From Geobacteraceae bacterium (GTDB taxonomy: Bacteria; Desulfobacterota; Desulfuromonadia; Geobacterales; Geobacteraceae), in contig JARKPN010000010.1 in NCBI GenBank assembly GCA_029975275.1, forward strand, positions 1-64,000: a stretch of DNA of 64,000 nucleotides. The letters are read 5' to 3'. Below are positions 19,125-28,335 of this stretch, piece by piece. Under the pieces are notes generated by a model that saw only the letters and a list, made by a program, of their open reading frames with translations, did not search any database and had not been told where the DNA came from. Position 1 is the stretch's first letter; each line of letters begins with the position of its first letter. The translations under genes were made by a program, and so were the position numbers.

Positions 19125-19709
19125 ATGAAACCCTTTGATTCGACATCGAAGAGGCGGGAAGCCCTGGCGGCCCTCCTGACCGACCCGAACGAGGAGGTGC
19201 GGACCGCTGCCTCGGAGGCGCTTGAGCGCCTGGAGGGGTTGGGCAGTCTCCCGGAGGTGCTGGATGTCCTGAAACGGGGCACCATGGGCGCCAAGGTGAA
19301 GGCGTTGTACGCCCTCGGCAGGATAGGCGGTGACGAGGTGCTCCCACCCCTGCTCTACTGCGCCGCCAGGCCGGAAGACGACATCAGGTCTGTGGCCGTG
19401 GAGGTCCTGGGCGCCCTCGGCCACCGGGGAGCCATCCCGGTGCTGCGGGAACGGCTGAGCGACCCGAATCCGGCCGTCCGCACCCGGGCGGTTGCGGCCG
19501 TGGGCAACCTCGGCGACCCGGCCTTGGCCGAGCTGCTCGTCCCGTTTCTCGACCAGGGGGACGGCCTGCTCGACGCGGAGGCGGTCACGGCCCTGGCGAA
19601 GATAGGCGACGGATCGCTGGAGGCGAAGTTCATCGGTCTCCTCCGATCCCCCCATGCCCGGACCAGGGAGGCCGCCGCCGCTGCCCTCGGCAACCTTCCG
19701 GTCAGTTGA
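19125..19709 (+). CDS. HEAT-repeat protein
   Basis: 194 residues made almost wholly of about five HEAT or PBS-lyase-type repeats of some 30 residues; each contains a D-P-N-x-x-V-R-like turn (DPNEEVR, DPNPAVR) and an A-x-x-A-L-x-x-L helix. Such alpha-solenoids bind proteins or pigments; no partner is evident. It converges with the HD-GYP gene and the ends overlap by eight bases. A longer HEAT protein is encoded 1.4 kb away on the other strand, suggesting related roles. Confidence 0.85.
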   Translation: MKPFDSTSKRREALAALLTDPNEEVRTAASEALERLEGLGSLPEVLDVLKRGTMGAKVKALYALGRIGGDEVLPPLLYCAARPEDDIRSVAVEVLGALGHRGAIPVLRERLSDPNPAVRTRAVAAVGNLGDPALAELLVPFLDQGDGLLDAEAVTALAKIGDGSLEAKFIGLLRSPHARTREAAAAALGNLPVS

Positions 19710-21069
19710 GCATGCAGCTGTTCAGATCCACGTTCTTCAGCAGCGGGTCCACCGTAGCCACGATGGAGGCGTAGCGGGTTCCTCCTGCGGCCGAGAGGCT
19801 CAACTGTCTCGGTTTTTCCACCGCGTTTCCCCGCGAGTCGATGACCACCTTGACAGCCGGGGCCTGGTTCTCCATGGGATGCGGCCTCACCACCAGCGCG
19901 ATCTCGTTGTTGTCCAGCCTCACCAGGGTCCCCACCGGGTATTCCCCCATCATCCTCTCGAATTTTTCCACCAGGTAACCATTGAGCGCGGTGCCGGAGA
20001 TCCTGTGCATTATGTCGAGCGCCGCCCTCGGCAGGATCGGCATGCTGTAGGAGCGGAGGGTGGTGATGGCGTCGTAGCAGTCGGCTACCGCCACGATCTC
20101 GGTCATGCCGTCGAACTTCCTCTCCCGTGCCCATTCGGGGTATCCGCTCCGGTTGAACTTGATGTGGTGACCCAGAACCGCGTCGGCCACCCGCGGATGG
20201 ATGTCCTCCATGGCCGAGACGATTTCCGCCCCTTTTTCGGCGTGCTGCTTCATCACCTCGTACTCGTCGGAGGAGAGCTTGGCAGGCTTGTTGAGGATCC
20301 GCTTGTCGATTCTGGTTTTTCCGATGTCGTGCAGAAGTCCGGCGGTGTTGGTGTCCCTCAGTGCCTCCCGGTCCATACCCAGCTCGGCCGCCAGTGCCAG
20401 TGCCAGGATGCCTACGTTTACCGAATGGTTGAAGGTGTAGTTGTCGTAGTCCTTGATCATGGCGAGTCCGAGCAGGGTGGTGTGATCCTTGATGGAGAGC
20501 GAGACCATGTTGTCCACCACGGCGTTGATCCGTTTGCCGCAGGGAATCCTTCCCTTCTCGATCTCGCCTATGATGTCCCGCACCGCATTCAGGGCGTCCA
20601 GGTAGGTGCGGGAGGGAATGGAACCTTCCTCGTCGCAGCCGTTGCCGTACACCGGCTGGTCGATACCCAGCCGGATGGCCCGGATGCCCTCCTGTTCCAG
20701 CCCGTCGGCGAGCGTGGCCCTGGTGGTCTCCCTCCTGGACAGCAGCGAGGCGAAGCGGAACAGGTCGTTATCGGTGACCCCGCTCGATACGGTCAGGGCC
20801 TCGACACCCTTGGCGGTGAGCCGATCCGCCAACTCCGCCACCGAGGAGTTCGGGGTGACGAACAGGTGCCCTTCGAGAAAAAAGACCCCCTCGACCACTC
20901 CCAGGTGGATCTCGGGCTTCTCCCGCAGCATCCCCTCCAGTATCCCGATCAGCTCCCGCAGCGGCTGGCGTACGGCGGGATGGGCCTGGGGGTAGAATCC
21001 CACCGACTTGATGGAGGCCATCAGGAGCATGGCGGTCCGCTGGGCGTTCTGCTGGGTTATTTCATTCAT
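19702..21069 (-). CDS. HD-GYP phosphodiesterase-like protein with FYP-HP N-terminal domain
   Basis: 455 residues. The C-terminal half is an HD-GYP domain: HDIGKTRID, a Glu-rich EKGAEIV segment, and GHHIKFNRSGYPEW, which keeps HH and GYP. HD-GYP enzymes hydrolyse cyclic di-GMP in the cytoplasm. Residues 1-150 form a separate domain beginning around VGFYPQAHPAVRQPL that is also present in the upstream neighbour. There is no membrane segment. It starts at ATG 21069, overlapping the end of the upstream HEAT-repeat gene by eight bases, so the two are coupled. Confidence 0.9.
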   Translation of the reverse strand: MNEITQQNAQRTAMLLMASIKSVGFYPQAHPAVRQPLRELIGILEGMLREKPEIHLGVVEGVFFLEGHLFVTPNSSVAELADRLTAKGVEALTVSSGVTDNDLFRFASLLSRRETTRATLADGLEQEGIRAIRLGIDQPVYGNGCDEEGSIPSRTYLDALNAVRDIIGEIEKGRIPCGKRINAVVDNMVSLSIKDHTTLLGLAMIKDYDNYTFNHSVNVGILALALAAELGMDREALRDTNTAGLLHDIGKTRIDKRILNKPAKLSSDEYEVMKQHAEKGAEIVSAMEDIHPRVADAVLGHHIKFNRSGYPEWARERKFDGMTEIVAVADCYDAITTLRSYSMPILPRAALDIMHRISGTALNGYLVEKFERMMGEYPVGTLVRLDNNEIALVVRPHPMENQAPAVKVVIDSRGNAVEKPRQLSLSAAGGTRYASIVATVDPLLKNVDLNSCMLN

Positions 21070-22693
21070 GGCTCTCCCCGGTCCTTTCTCCGAAGGTTTC
21101 CAGCATGGCGCCGCATGCGTGTCCCAGGCGGCCTCCACGTGAAACCGTCTTTTCCAGGAACTCCCGTGCCGCGTCACCCCCCAGCCTGCCTATGGTCTCC
21201 ACCGCGAGCACTTTGAGGTCTTCCCAGCGGGAAGGGGCTATCAGCCGTCGCTTCCTTACCAGCCGGAACAGGGGCTCCAGTGCCCGCCGGTCCCCGATGC
21301 GTCCGACCGCCAGCAGGGCCTCCTTTTTCAGGGTAAATGTCCTTCCTCTGAAGTCCCGTCTGCAAACGAGGTCAAGGAGCGGCTGAAGCGCCTTTTCATT
21401 CCTGGTGATCCCGAGCCAGAGAATGGCCTGCCTCCGGATTGCCCCGTTGCTGTCGTCGAGGAGATCCAGCAGCACATCCGTTGCCTCCTTCCCCCCGATC
21501 TTTGCCAGGGAGCGGATGGATTCGAACCGTATGCGGTTGTCCGCATGGCAGACGGCCATGGTGAGTCCCTTGACGGCGGAGCGGTTTCCCATGTCGCCCA
21601 GAATGGCCACGGTGGTGCGCACCAGTTGGCGTCGGTCGTCATGCAGCAGGGAAAGGAGGGGCCGGAGGGCCGAGACGCCCATGCGCAGCAGGGCGGTGGT
21701 CAATGCCGTGCGGGCATGCTGGCTGTCCGTCTCCGCGATCCGCCGGACGATTTCCTCGACGACCTCGCCGCCCAGCTGGTTCAGGATCAGATAGACGGTT
21801 TCGTTTTTTTTGAACTCCTCGCTTTCCAGGTGGTCCAGCAGATGCTCGGAGGTCCCTCCCCGGGCCGTCTCCCGAAAGGCCTCCATCGAGGCTTCACGGC
21901 GGGCCGGACTCCTGGTTGCATCAGTATTCTGGTTCAGCAGGGAGAGGAGCACCGGAAACAGGGGATCGAAGTCGTTCCCCTCTTTGAGGGAGTTCCCCTT
22001 TGACACCAGAAGGCGTGCCAGGAGGTGGTAGCGCTTGTCATCCGCCTCATTTTCCATCAGGGAGGCGATCTCTCCCACCGTCAGACTGTCCAGTCGATCC
22101 TGGGTGAACTCCTCCGGTGGGGCCTCCCTCGTCCCCGGTTCCTCCCCCTCCTGGACCGCTGCCGTATCGGTAACGGCCTGTTCCGACACCTCTCCGACCT
22201 TCCGTCTGGTGAAGACCGCCGTGATATCGATCTCGTTGGCCACGACCGTTCCGATGCCGTGGCGTTCCAGGACAGCGGCCATGCCGCCCTCGGCGATGAT
22301 CCGCTGAGGCTCCAGTGCCAGAAGGGACAGAGATGCGGTAAATTCGTCGGCGGAGATCCCGGGCAGGAGGGTCAGTCGCTGGATCTCGCGGGCGAAAAGT
22401 TCCTTTGCCAGGGATTTCACCATGCGGGTCTCTTCGACCCCCCCTTCGAGTCCCTCCAGGGACAGGCCGTTCCGGTGCACGGCAACGGTAAGCCTCCCGC
22501 CTCCCATGAGCCTGGTCGTCGCCTGGAACGCTCTCCTGAGTATCTCCTCCCTGAGCGGGTGGCTGTCGGGATAGAAGACGACGGCCCTTAACGCCTTGTA
22601 GAACTCCGCAAGGGATGCGGCTCTTTCCTGGGCTGCCCGGTCGTCGCCTGTCAATAAGGATCCCCTGTGCTCTTTTTTATCCGTCATTTCCAT
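21062..22693 (-). CDS. HEAT-repeat protein with FYP-HP N-terminal domain
   Basis: 543 residues. The N-terminal 150 residues begin with LRAVVFYPDSHPLREEIL and share layout with the start of the HD-GYP protein encoded immediately downstream. The C-terminal 250 residues are HEAT repeats (for example GDMGNRSAVKGL, GRIGDRRALEPL). No catalytic motif is seen, so a scaffold is likely. The first or third codon (Met1 or Met3) could be the start. Overlapping coding with the HD-GYP gene suggests that the two products act together, perhaps through the shared N-terminal domain. Confidence 0.85.
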   Translation of the reverse strand: MEMTDKKEHRGSLLTGDDRAAQERAASLAEFYKALRAVVFYPDSHPLREEILRRAFQATTRLMGGGRLTVAVHRNGLSLEGLEGGVEETRMVKSLAKELFAREIQRLTLLPGISADEFTASLSLLALEPQRIIAEGGMAAVLERHGIGTVVANEIDITAVFTRRKVGEVSEQAVTDTAAVQEGEEPGTREAPPEEFTQDRLDSLTVGEIASLMENEADDKRYHLLARLLVSKGNSLKEGNDFDPLFPVLLSLLNQNTDATRSPARREASMEAFRETARGGTSEHLLDHLESEEFKKNETVYLILNQLGGEVVEEIVRRIAETDSQHARTALTTALLRMGVSALRPLLSLLHDDRRQLVRTTVAILGDMGNRSAVKGLTMAVCHADNRIRFESIRSLAKIGGKEATDVLLDLLDDSNGAIRRQAILWLGITRNEKALQPLLDLVCRRDFRGRTFTLKKEALLAVGRIGDRRALEPLFRLVRKRRLIAPSRWEDLKVLAVETIGRLGGDAAREFLEKTVSRGGRLGHACGAMLETFGERTGESHE

Positions 22694-22727
22694 ATCCGAC
22701 GGGTGATGGCGAATTGTCTCTCACTAC

Positions 22728-24797
22728 CTAAAAGAAAAAGCCCAACCGTTTCAGGGTATCGGCCGGCGCCAGATCGAAGTGGGAAAACTCCATACTGAAA
22801 CTGCCTCGCCCCTTGGTGGCGCTCCGCAACTCGGTCATGTAGCCGAACATCTCGGCCAGGGGGACGTTTGCCCGGACGACTTCCACGGCGCCGCGTGACG
22901 TGATCCCCTCCACCCGGCCCCGCTTCTGCTGCAGCGAGCCGAGGACCTTGCCGGTGCAGTCGGACGGGACGGTAAGCTCCAGGGCCATAATCGGCTCGAG
23001 CAGGGTCGGTCCCGCTTCGCGCAGCGCCAGCGCCAGCCCCCGCTGGGCCGCGGCCCTGAGTCCTATCTCGCTGGTCACTCCCGGTTCGAAAGGGGCCTCG
23101 AGCACGCTCAACTCCAGATCGGTCACTGGGTAGCCGGTGGCGCCGCCGGCAAGGCACGACTGCTCCAGCGTCGTTCCGAGCAGATCGAGCAGTTCGGGGG
23201 GCAGGTGCGACTCTTCGGGGGATGGAAGCACCACCTGCAGGGCGGTGCCGCGCGGACGGGGGGAGACCCGCAGCAGGATCTCTCCGGCCTGCACCCTGCC
23301 GTCAATCTCGCGGCGGAAGGACTCCCGGTGCTCCACGGTACGGCTGGGGGTCTCCCGGTAGACGACCTGGGGCCGCCCGGTCTTTATCTCCACCCCGAAG
23401 TCACGGGAGAGCCGGTCGGTCACGATCTCCAGGTGAAGCTCCCCCATGCCGCTCAGGATGGTCTGCCCCGTCTCCCGGTCTTCGCTGACCCTGAAGGTCG
23501 GGTCTTCCCACTGGAGTTTTTCCAGGGCGGCCGGGAGCTTTTCCCGGTCTTCCACTCCCCTGGGTTCGACCGCCACCGAGACTACGGGAGCGGGCACGGA
23601 CAACCCTTTCAGCACGATGGGACGGTCCGGGGCGCAGATGGTGTCTCCGGTCAGCACGTCCTTGAGGCCCGAGGCCGCCACGATGTCCCCGCAGGACGCC
23701 TCTTCAATCCGCTCCCGCTTGTGGGCATGCATGCGGAACAGCCGGGCAACCTTTTCCGGGCAACCCCGCCTGCTGTTGAAGATCGTGGCCCCGGCGGTTA
23801 CCTTTCCCGAATAGATCCGCAGGAAGGTGAGCTTGCGGCCCTCGTCGGAAAGGACCTTGAATGCCAGTGCGCAAAGGGGCGCCTTTGGGTCGCAGGGCAC
23901 CTCTTCGGGATCGTCGGAGCCGGGACGGTTGCCGGATGCGGGAGGGATGTCCAGGGGGGAGGGGAGGAAGCTTGCAACCGCGTCGAGCAGGGGCTGGATA
24001 CCCTTGTTCCGGAGAGCGGTCCCCAGGAGGACCGGGAATATCCGGCACTGGACGGTCCCCGACCGGATGGCCCGTTTTACCCGTTCCGTCTCCACCGGGC
24101 GTCCGTTGAGAAAATCGTCCAGGATCGCGTCGTCGAAATCGGCCGCTGTCTCGATGCACGACTCCCGTGCCGTCCGGACCTGCTCCTGGAATTCGGGAGG
24201 GACCGGACGCCGCTCGACCGTGCTCCCCTGGTCGGCCTCGGAGAAGAGGAGGAGTTCCCCCTCCAGGATGTCGATGACCCCGGAAAAGCCCCCCTCGCTC
24301 CCGAGCGGAAGCTGGAGAAGGAGGGGCCGCGCGGCCAGCTTCTTTTCCAGCTGTTCCAGGACCGCGCAATGGTCGGACCCGACCCGGTCCATCTTGTTGA
24401 TGAAGCAGATCCGTGGCACCTGGTAACGGTCCGCCTGCCGCCAGACCGATTCGCTCTGGGGCTCAACCCCCTCCACGGCGCTGAAGATCGCCACCGCGCC
24501 GTCCAGGACCCGCATGCTCCGCTCCACCTCTATGGTGAAATCGATGTGGCCGGGCGTGTCGATGAGGTTGATCCAGTGGCGCCCCCAGCGGCAGGTGGTG
24601 GTGGTGGCGGTGATGGTTATGCCACGCTCCTGCTCCTGGGGCATCCAGTCCATGACCGCCTGGCCGTTGTGCACCTCTCCCATCTTGTGGGTCTCGCCGG
24701 TATAGAAGAGTATCCGCTCGGACACCGTGGTCTTGCCGGCGTCGATGTGTGAGATGATGCCGATGTTGCGGATGGCTTCGAGTGCCGGACGGTCCAT
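22728..24797 (-). CDS. fusA: Elongation factor G-like GTPase (second EF-G type)
   Basis: 689 residues with all EF-G domains. GTPase motifs: IDAGKTT (G1), RGITI (G2), DTPGHIDF (G3), NKMD (G4). Domains III-V follow, ending in the EF-G C-terminal segment with [14 protein letters not shown]. Sequence between the motifs (for example [15 protein letters not shown]) and the absence of rpsL, rpsG or tuf neighbours point to a paralogue rather than the ribosomal-operon EF-G; it may act in translocation under stress or recycling. The start ATG 24797 has AGAGAGG upstream; the longer open frame begins with no family similarity. Confidence 0.9.
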   Translation of the reverse strand: MDRPALEAIRNIGIISHIDAGKTTVSERILFYTGETHKMGEVHNGQAVMDWMPQEQERGITITATTTTCRWGRHWINLIDTPGHIDFTIEVERSMRVLDGAVAIFSAVEGVEPQSESVWRQADRYQVPRICFINKMDRVGSDHCAVLEQLEKKLAARPLLLQLPLGSEGGFSGVIDILEGELLLFSEADQGSTVERRPVPPEFQEQVRTARESCIETAADFDDAILDDFLNGRPVETERVKRAIRSGTVQCRIFPVLLGTALRNKGIQPLLDAVASFLPSPLDIPPASGNRPGSDDPEEVPCDPKAPLCALAFKVLSDEGRKLTFLRIYSGKVTAGATIFNSRRGCPEKVARLFRMHAHKRERIEEASCGDIVAASGLKDVLTGDTICAPDRPIVLKGLSVPAPVVSVAVEPRGVEDREKLPAALEKLQWEDPTFRVSEDRETGQTILSGMGELHLEIVTDRLSRDFGVEIKTGRPQVVYRETPSRTVEHRESFRREIDGRVQAGEILLRVSPRPRGTALQVVLPSPEESHLPPELLDLLGTTLEQSCLAGGATGYPVTDLELSVLEAPFEPGVTSEIGLRAAAQRGLALALREAGPTLLEPIMALELTVPSDCTGKVLGSLQQKRGRVEGITSRGAVEVVRANVPLAEMFGYMTELRSATKGRGSFSMEFSHFDLAPADTLKRLGFFF

Positions 24798-24969
24798 GGA
24801 AACCTCTCTGGGGCGGAAATCATCCGTATTATACCGGCCGGGGCAATCAAGGCAAGGGAAAAGTGGGGGGCCGGCAGTCAAAACGTCCTTGAATTTACGG
24901 GATAAGATGGGCTATTCTCCCCCTTATGCGGAACCCATTTCTTTCACGAATAACGGAGAACCAACCAGC

Positions 24970-27456
24970 ATGACGCCATACACTGAACAACGGAAGCCCG
25001 AGGTGAACAGGCGGAAGAAACCGGGGAAAAGGGGCTTCAGGGTCATCCTGGTCACCGCCGCGATCCTGCTCCTTGTCACCCTTCTCGGTTTCGGCGGCTA
25101 CTTCATGTACCTGATGGCTTCCCTCCCCCGGGTGGACCGCCTGACCGACTACCGGCCGCCCATCGTTTCACAGGTATTCGGCGACAACGGTACCTTGGTC
25201 GGAGAGTTCTACCTGGAGCGCCGCACCGTGGTCCCGGTGGACAAGATCCCGAAAAAAATGATCCAGGCCTTCGTGGCCGCCGAGGACTCCAACTTCTTTC
25301 AGCACAAGGGCCTCGATTACCTGGGGATCTCCAGGGCCGTGATCAAGAACGTGCTGAGCTTCAGCAAGAAGGAGGGGGCATCCACCATAACCCAGCAGGT
25401 GGCCAGGTCCATGCTGCTCTCGCCGGAGAAGAAATTCTCCAGGAAGATCAAGGAAGCCATCCTGGCCAAGCGGATGGAGGAGAAGCTCTCCAAGGACGAG
25501 ATCCTCTATATCTACCTGAACCAGATTTATCTGGGCGGCGGCTCCTACGGCGTGCAGATCGCCGCCGAGACCTATTTCGACAAGGACGTGGAGCAACTCA
25601 ACCTGGCCGAGATGGCCATGCTGGCCGGTCTCACCAAGGGGCCGGAGTACTACTCGCCCATCAAGCACCTGGACCGGGCCCGCGAACGCCAGGGCTATGT
25701 CCTGGAAAGGATGGTGAAGGAAGGGTACATCACCCAGGCCGAAGCCGAGCACGCCCGCAGGACCCCCATCGTCATCGCCTCCAGGAAAAAGGTCAACGGA
25801 GCCGAGTCCGCCTATTTTCTGGAGCACATCAGGATCCACCTGGAGGACAGGTACGGCGAGGACCTCCTCTACAAGGGAGGGATGAAGATCTACACCACCA
25901 TGAATGCCACCATGCAGAAGGCCGCCTACGAGAACGTGGTCGACGGCCTGAAGGCGGTGGACAAGCGGCAGGGTTTCCGCGGACCGGTCCGCTTCCTGGC
26001 GGAGAGCGAGGTGGAGCCTTTCTGCCGCAAGGTGGAACAGGGGATAAGCACGGCATCTCTGAAACAGGGTGACACCTATCAGGGGGTGGTGGTGTCCGTT
26101 GACCGGGCACGGGGTGAACTGACGGTGAGGGTGGGCGACCGGTCCGGGACCCTGGGCCGGAAGAACATGGCCTGGGCCGGCAAGGTCCCCCTCATGGATC
26201 GTTACGGCAGGGATCCCCAGGCGGGCGCCAAGGCTGTTCCGCTGGGAGCCGTCATCGAGGTCTCGGTGGTAACCCCTGACACCGGCAAGCGGGGCGCGGT
26301 GTTCGCCCTCGACCAGGAACCCCTTGCCCAGGCGGCCCTGGTGGCGCTGGATCCCCGGACCGGCGCGGTCAAGGCGATGATAGGCGGCTACGACTTCCGG
26401 CGAAGCCAGTTCAATCGGGCGGTCCAGGCGAGACGGAATCCCGGGTCGGCCTTCAAGCCGATCATCTATGCGGCGGCCCTGGACAGGGGGATGACCGCGG
26501 CAACGATTATCGATGACTCTCCGGTGGAGTACACCGGAGGAGGGGAGAGGGCCTGGAAGCCCCGGAACTACGACAATGTCTATCGCGGGCCGGTAACCAT
26601 GAGGACCGCGTTGACCAACTCCATAAACGTGGTGAGCGTCCGGATCCTTGAAAACATCGGGGTGGACTATGCCATTGAGTACGCGAAGAAACTGGGGATA
26701 ACCTCGCCGCTCGCCGCCAATCTCACCCTGGCGCTCGGGTCGTCCAGCCTGACTCCACTGGAGCTCACCTCGGTCTATGCCGTGTTCGCTTCGGGCGGTT
26801 TCAGGACCACCCCCTATTTCATCACCAGGGTCGAAGACGGTGAAGGAAGGGTGCTGGAAGAGGTGTCGCCTCCCCTGATACCGATCTTTTCCCGGCTTTC
26901 TTCGGCCGTCCAGGACGGGGTCAGCAGCGAGACTGTCCCGGAGGACGCATTCAGAATGCCGGCCGTGCCGGTTGTTTCGCCGGAGACCTCCTACATCATC
27001 ACCAACCTGATGGAGAGCGTGGTTTCAAGCGGCACCGGCCAGCGCGCCAAGTCTCTCGGCAGGCCTGTGGCCGGCAAGACCGGCACCACGAACAAAATGA
27101 AGGATGCGTGGTTTATCGGATATGTGCCGCAACTGGTGGCGGGCGTGTGGGTGGGTTACGACCAGGAGAGGTCCCTCGGCGCCGGGGGGTCGGGCGGGCA
27201 GGCGGCGGCGCCCATCTGGACCGGTTTCATGAAGCAGGCGCTTGCCGGCATCCCTGCCCGCCCCTTCTCGCCCCCGAACGATATCGTATTCGTGTCGATC
27301 AATCCCCACACGGGGCGGCTTGCCAAGCAGGGAGGGGCCGGGAGCGTAACGGAATGCTTCGAGTCCGGAACCGAGCCGAAGGGGTACGACGAGGAGAAGG
27401 ACCCGGGTGAGAACCCCTGGAATGTGTTCCCGACTCAGAATTCAAAATATCCGTGA
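24970..27456 (+). CDS. mrcA: Penicillin-binding protein 1A (bifunctional transglycosylase/transpeptidase)
   Basis: 828 residues. A membrane anchor (about 22-48) and a GT51 transglycosylase domain with EDSNFFQHKG and GASTITQQVAR. An OB-like insert follows (about 350-455), then the transpeptidase with Ser-x-x-Lys in GSAFKP, Ser-x-Asn in NSINVVS and KTG in AGKTGTTN. It polymerises and crosslinks peptidoglycan at the inner membrane. I take ATG 24970, preceded by GGAG; an in-frame ATG at 24907 would add 21 residues without family likeness. The gene diverges from the EF-G gene. Confidence 0.95.
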   Translation: MTPYTEQRKPEVNRRKKPGKRGFRVILVTAAILLLVTLLGFGGYFMYLMASLPRVDRLTDYRPPIVSQVFGDNGTLVGEFYLERRTVVPVDKIPKKMIQAFVAAEDSNFFQHKGLDYLGISRAVIKNVLSFSKKEGASTITQQVARSMLLSPEKKFSRKIKEAILAKRMEEKLSKDEILYIYLNQIYLGGGSYGVQIAAETYFDKDVEQLNLAEMAMLAGLTKGPEYYSPIKHLDRARERQGYVLERMVKEGYITQAEAEHARRTPIVIASRKKVNGAESAYFLEHIRIHLEDRYGEDLLYKGGMKIYTTMNATMQKAAYENVVDGLKAVDKRQGFRGPVRFLAESEVEPFCRKVEQGISTASLKQGDTYQGVVVSVDRARGELTVRVGDRSGTLGRKNMAWAGKVPLMDRYGRDPQAGAKAVPLGAVIEVSVVTPDTGKRGAVFALDQEPLAQAALVALDPRTGAVKAMIGGYDFRRSQFNRAVQARRNPGSAFKPIIYAAALDRGMTAATIIDDSPVEYTGGGERAWKPRNYDNVYRGPVTMRTALTNSINVVSVRILENIGVDYAIEYAKKLGITSPLAANLTLALGSSSLTPLELTSVYAVFASGGFRTTPYFITRVEDGEGRVLEEVSPPLIPIFSRLSSAVQDGVSSETVPEDAFRMPAVPVVSPETSYIITNLMESVVSSGTGQRAKSLGRPVAGKTGTTNKMKDAWFIGYVPQLVAGVWVGYDQERSLGAGGSGGQAAAPIWTGFMKQALAGIPARPFSPPNDIVFVSINPHTGRLAKQGGAGSVTECFESGTEPKGYDEEKDPGENPWNVFPTQNSKYP

Positions 27457-27590
27457 TATCAATCAGTTATATATGACGATGGGTGTCGTGGCGCTGCTTG
27501 CGCAGATCCGCGGGGCACGATGCCGGGGAAACGCCTGTTTTTTCTGCCTTTTGACCCCGCGAAAAAAATGATTTTCTCTCAAATAATCCC

Positions 27591-27618
27591 TTGCAAAGTG
27601 CGATTTTACGTATATAGT
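27591..27618 (+). promoter_or_regulatory. Likely sigma-70 promoter of the HU gene
   Basis: TTGCAA and TATAGT stand 16 bases apart in an A+T-rich stretch, about 45 bases before the HU start codon and its GGAGGAGG ribosome-binding site. Confidence 0.55.
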
Positions 27619-27660
27619 AGGGTTAATTTCAGTTCCATTCTTAAACGGAGGAGGGCTAAG

Positions 27661-27948
27661 ATGACCAAAGCAGAACTCGTGGAAGCCGTGGCAAAATCTT
27701 CCAGTCTTACCAAGGCGGCAGCGGAAAAGGCGGTGGGGGCGTTTATTGATGCGGTTACCGCCGCGCTCAAGAAGGGTGACAGGGTGACGCTCGTCGGATT
27801 CGGCAGCTTCGAGGTATCCACAAGAAAGGCCAGGGTCGGCAGAAATCCTCAGACCGGCAAGGAGATCAAGATTGCCGCCGCCAAGGTCCCCAAGTTCCGT
27901 CCCGGCAAAGCCTTGAAAAGCGCGGTTGCGCCCGCCAAAAAGAAGTAG
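27661..27948 (+). CDS. hup: HU-family nucleoid DNA-binding protein
   Basis: 95 residues. [11 protein letters not shown] opening, GFGSFEV, and the beta-arm segment [12 protein letters not shown] with the conserved Asn-Pro that intercalates into DNA. The C-terminal tail is lysine-rich (AKKK). HU bends and compacts DNA as a dimer. The start codon is fixed by a strong GGAGGAGG a few bases upstream. A terminator lies 200 bases downstream at 28150-28176. Confidence 0.96.
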   Translation: MTKAELVEAVAKSSSLTKAAAEKAVGAFIDAVTAALKKGDRVTLVGFGSFEVSTRKARVGRNPQTGKEIKIAAAKVPKFRPGKALKSAVAPAKKK

Positions 27949-28149
27949 CGTTTCACGGTTCGCCGGCCCTGAGACACTCGGCAGCCTGTGCATGCCCCGA
28001 TTGTCTCGGCTTCGTCTGCAGGTCGATACACCGGGCCGCCGAACGGTGAACCGGGATACGGACAACCTGACGTCTCCATGAAGAGTCGGCCGCGAGTTCT
28101 CGCAGTGCTTCGAACCTCCTCAGCCCGGCATACAGCACGATCCCGGAGC
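27949..28149 (+). other. Gene-free region with possible RNA structure before a terminator
   Basis: No coding region is supported. Bases around 27954-27969 (CACGGTTCGCCGGCCC) can pair with 28033-28048 with two mismatches, and GAGACA near 27971 can pair with TGTCTC near 28000 inside that loop. The stretch ends in a perfect terminator. It could be an HU 3' UTR or an independent small RNA; I do not recognise it as 6S RNA, tmRNA or RNase P RNA. Bases 28177-28335 hold nothing I can name. Confidence 0.35.
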
Positions 28150-28176
28150 GCCCCGTACCAACGGGGCTTTTTTTTT
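28150..28176 (+). terminator. Intrinsic terminator
   Basis: GCCCCGT and ACGGGGC pair around a four-base loop and are followed by nine T residues. Confidence 0.93.
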
Positions 28177-28335
28177 GCCGGAGTATCCCGGCAGAACCTT
28201 GCCCCCCTGACCCCTTCCATCGAATGGATGGGACTTTTAAATTTCGTGAGAGCGGGGAAGTTGCGATTCAATGCCCCCAACCGGATAATGACGACTTAAG
28301 CGGCAGGATCTCGATTGCCGCCTTGATAGCGGATT

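Noticed and set aside
28085-28140. A TTCGAA-containing stretch resembling a tRNA T-arm
   Set aside because: No acceptor, anticodon or D-arm pairing can be built around it on either strand.
27949-28150. 6S RNA
   Set aside because: Terminal helix and central bubble typical of 6S could not be drawn convincingly; kept only as an unnamed structured candidate.
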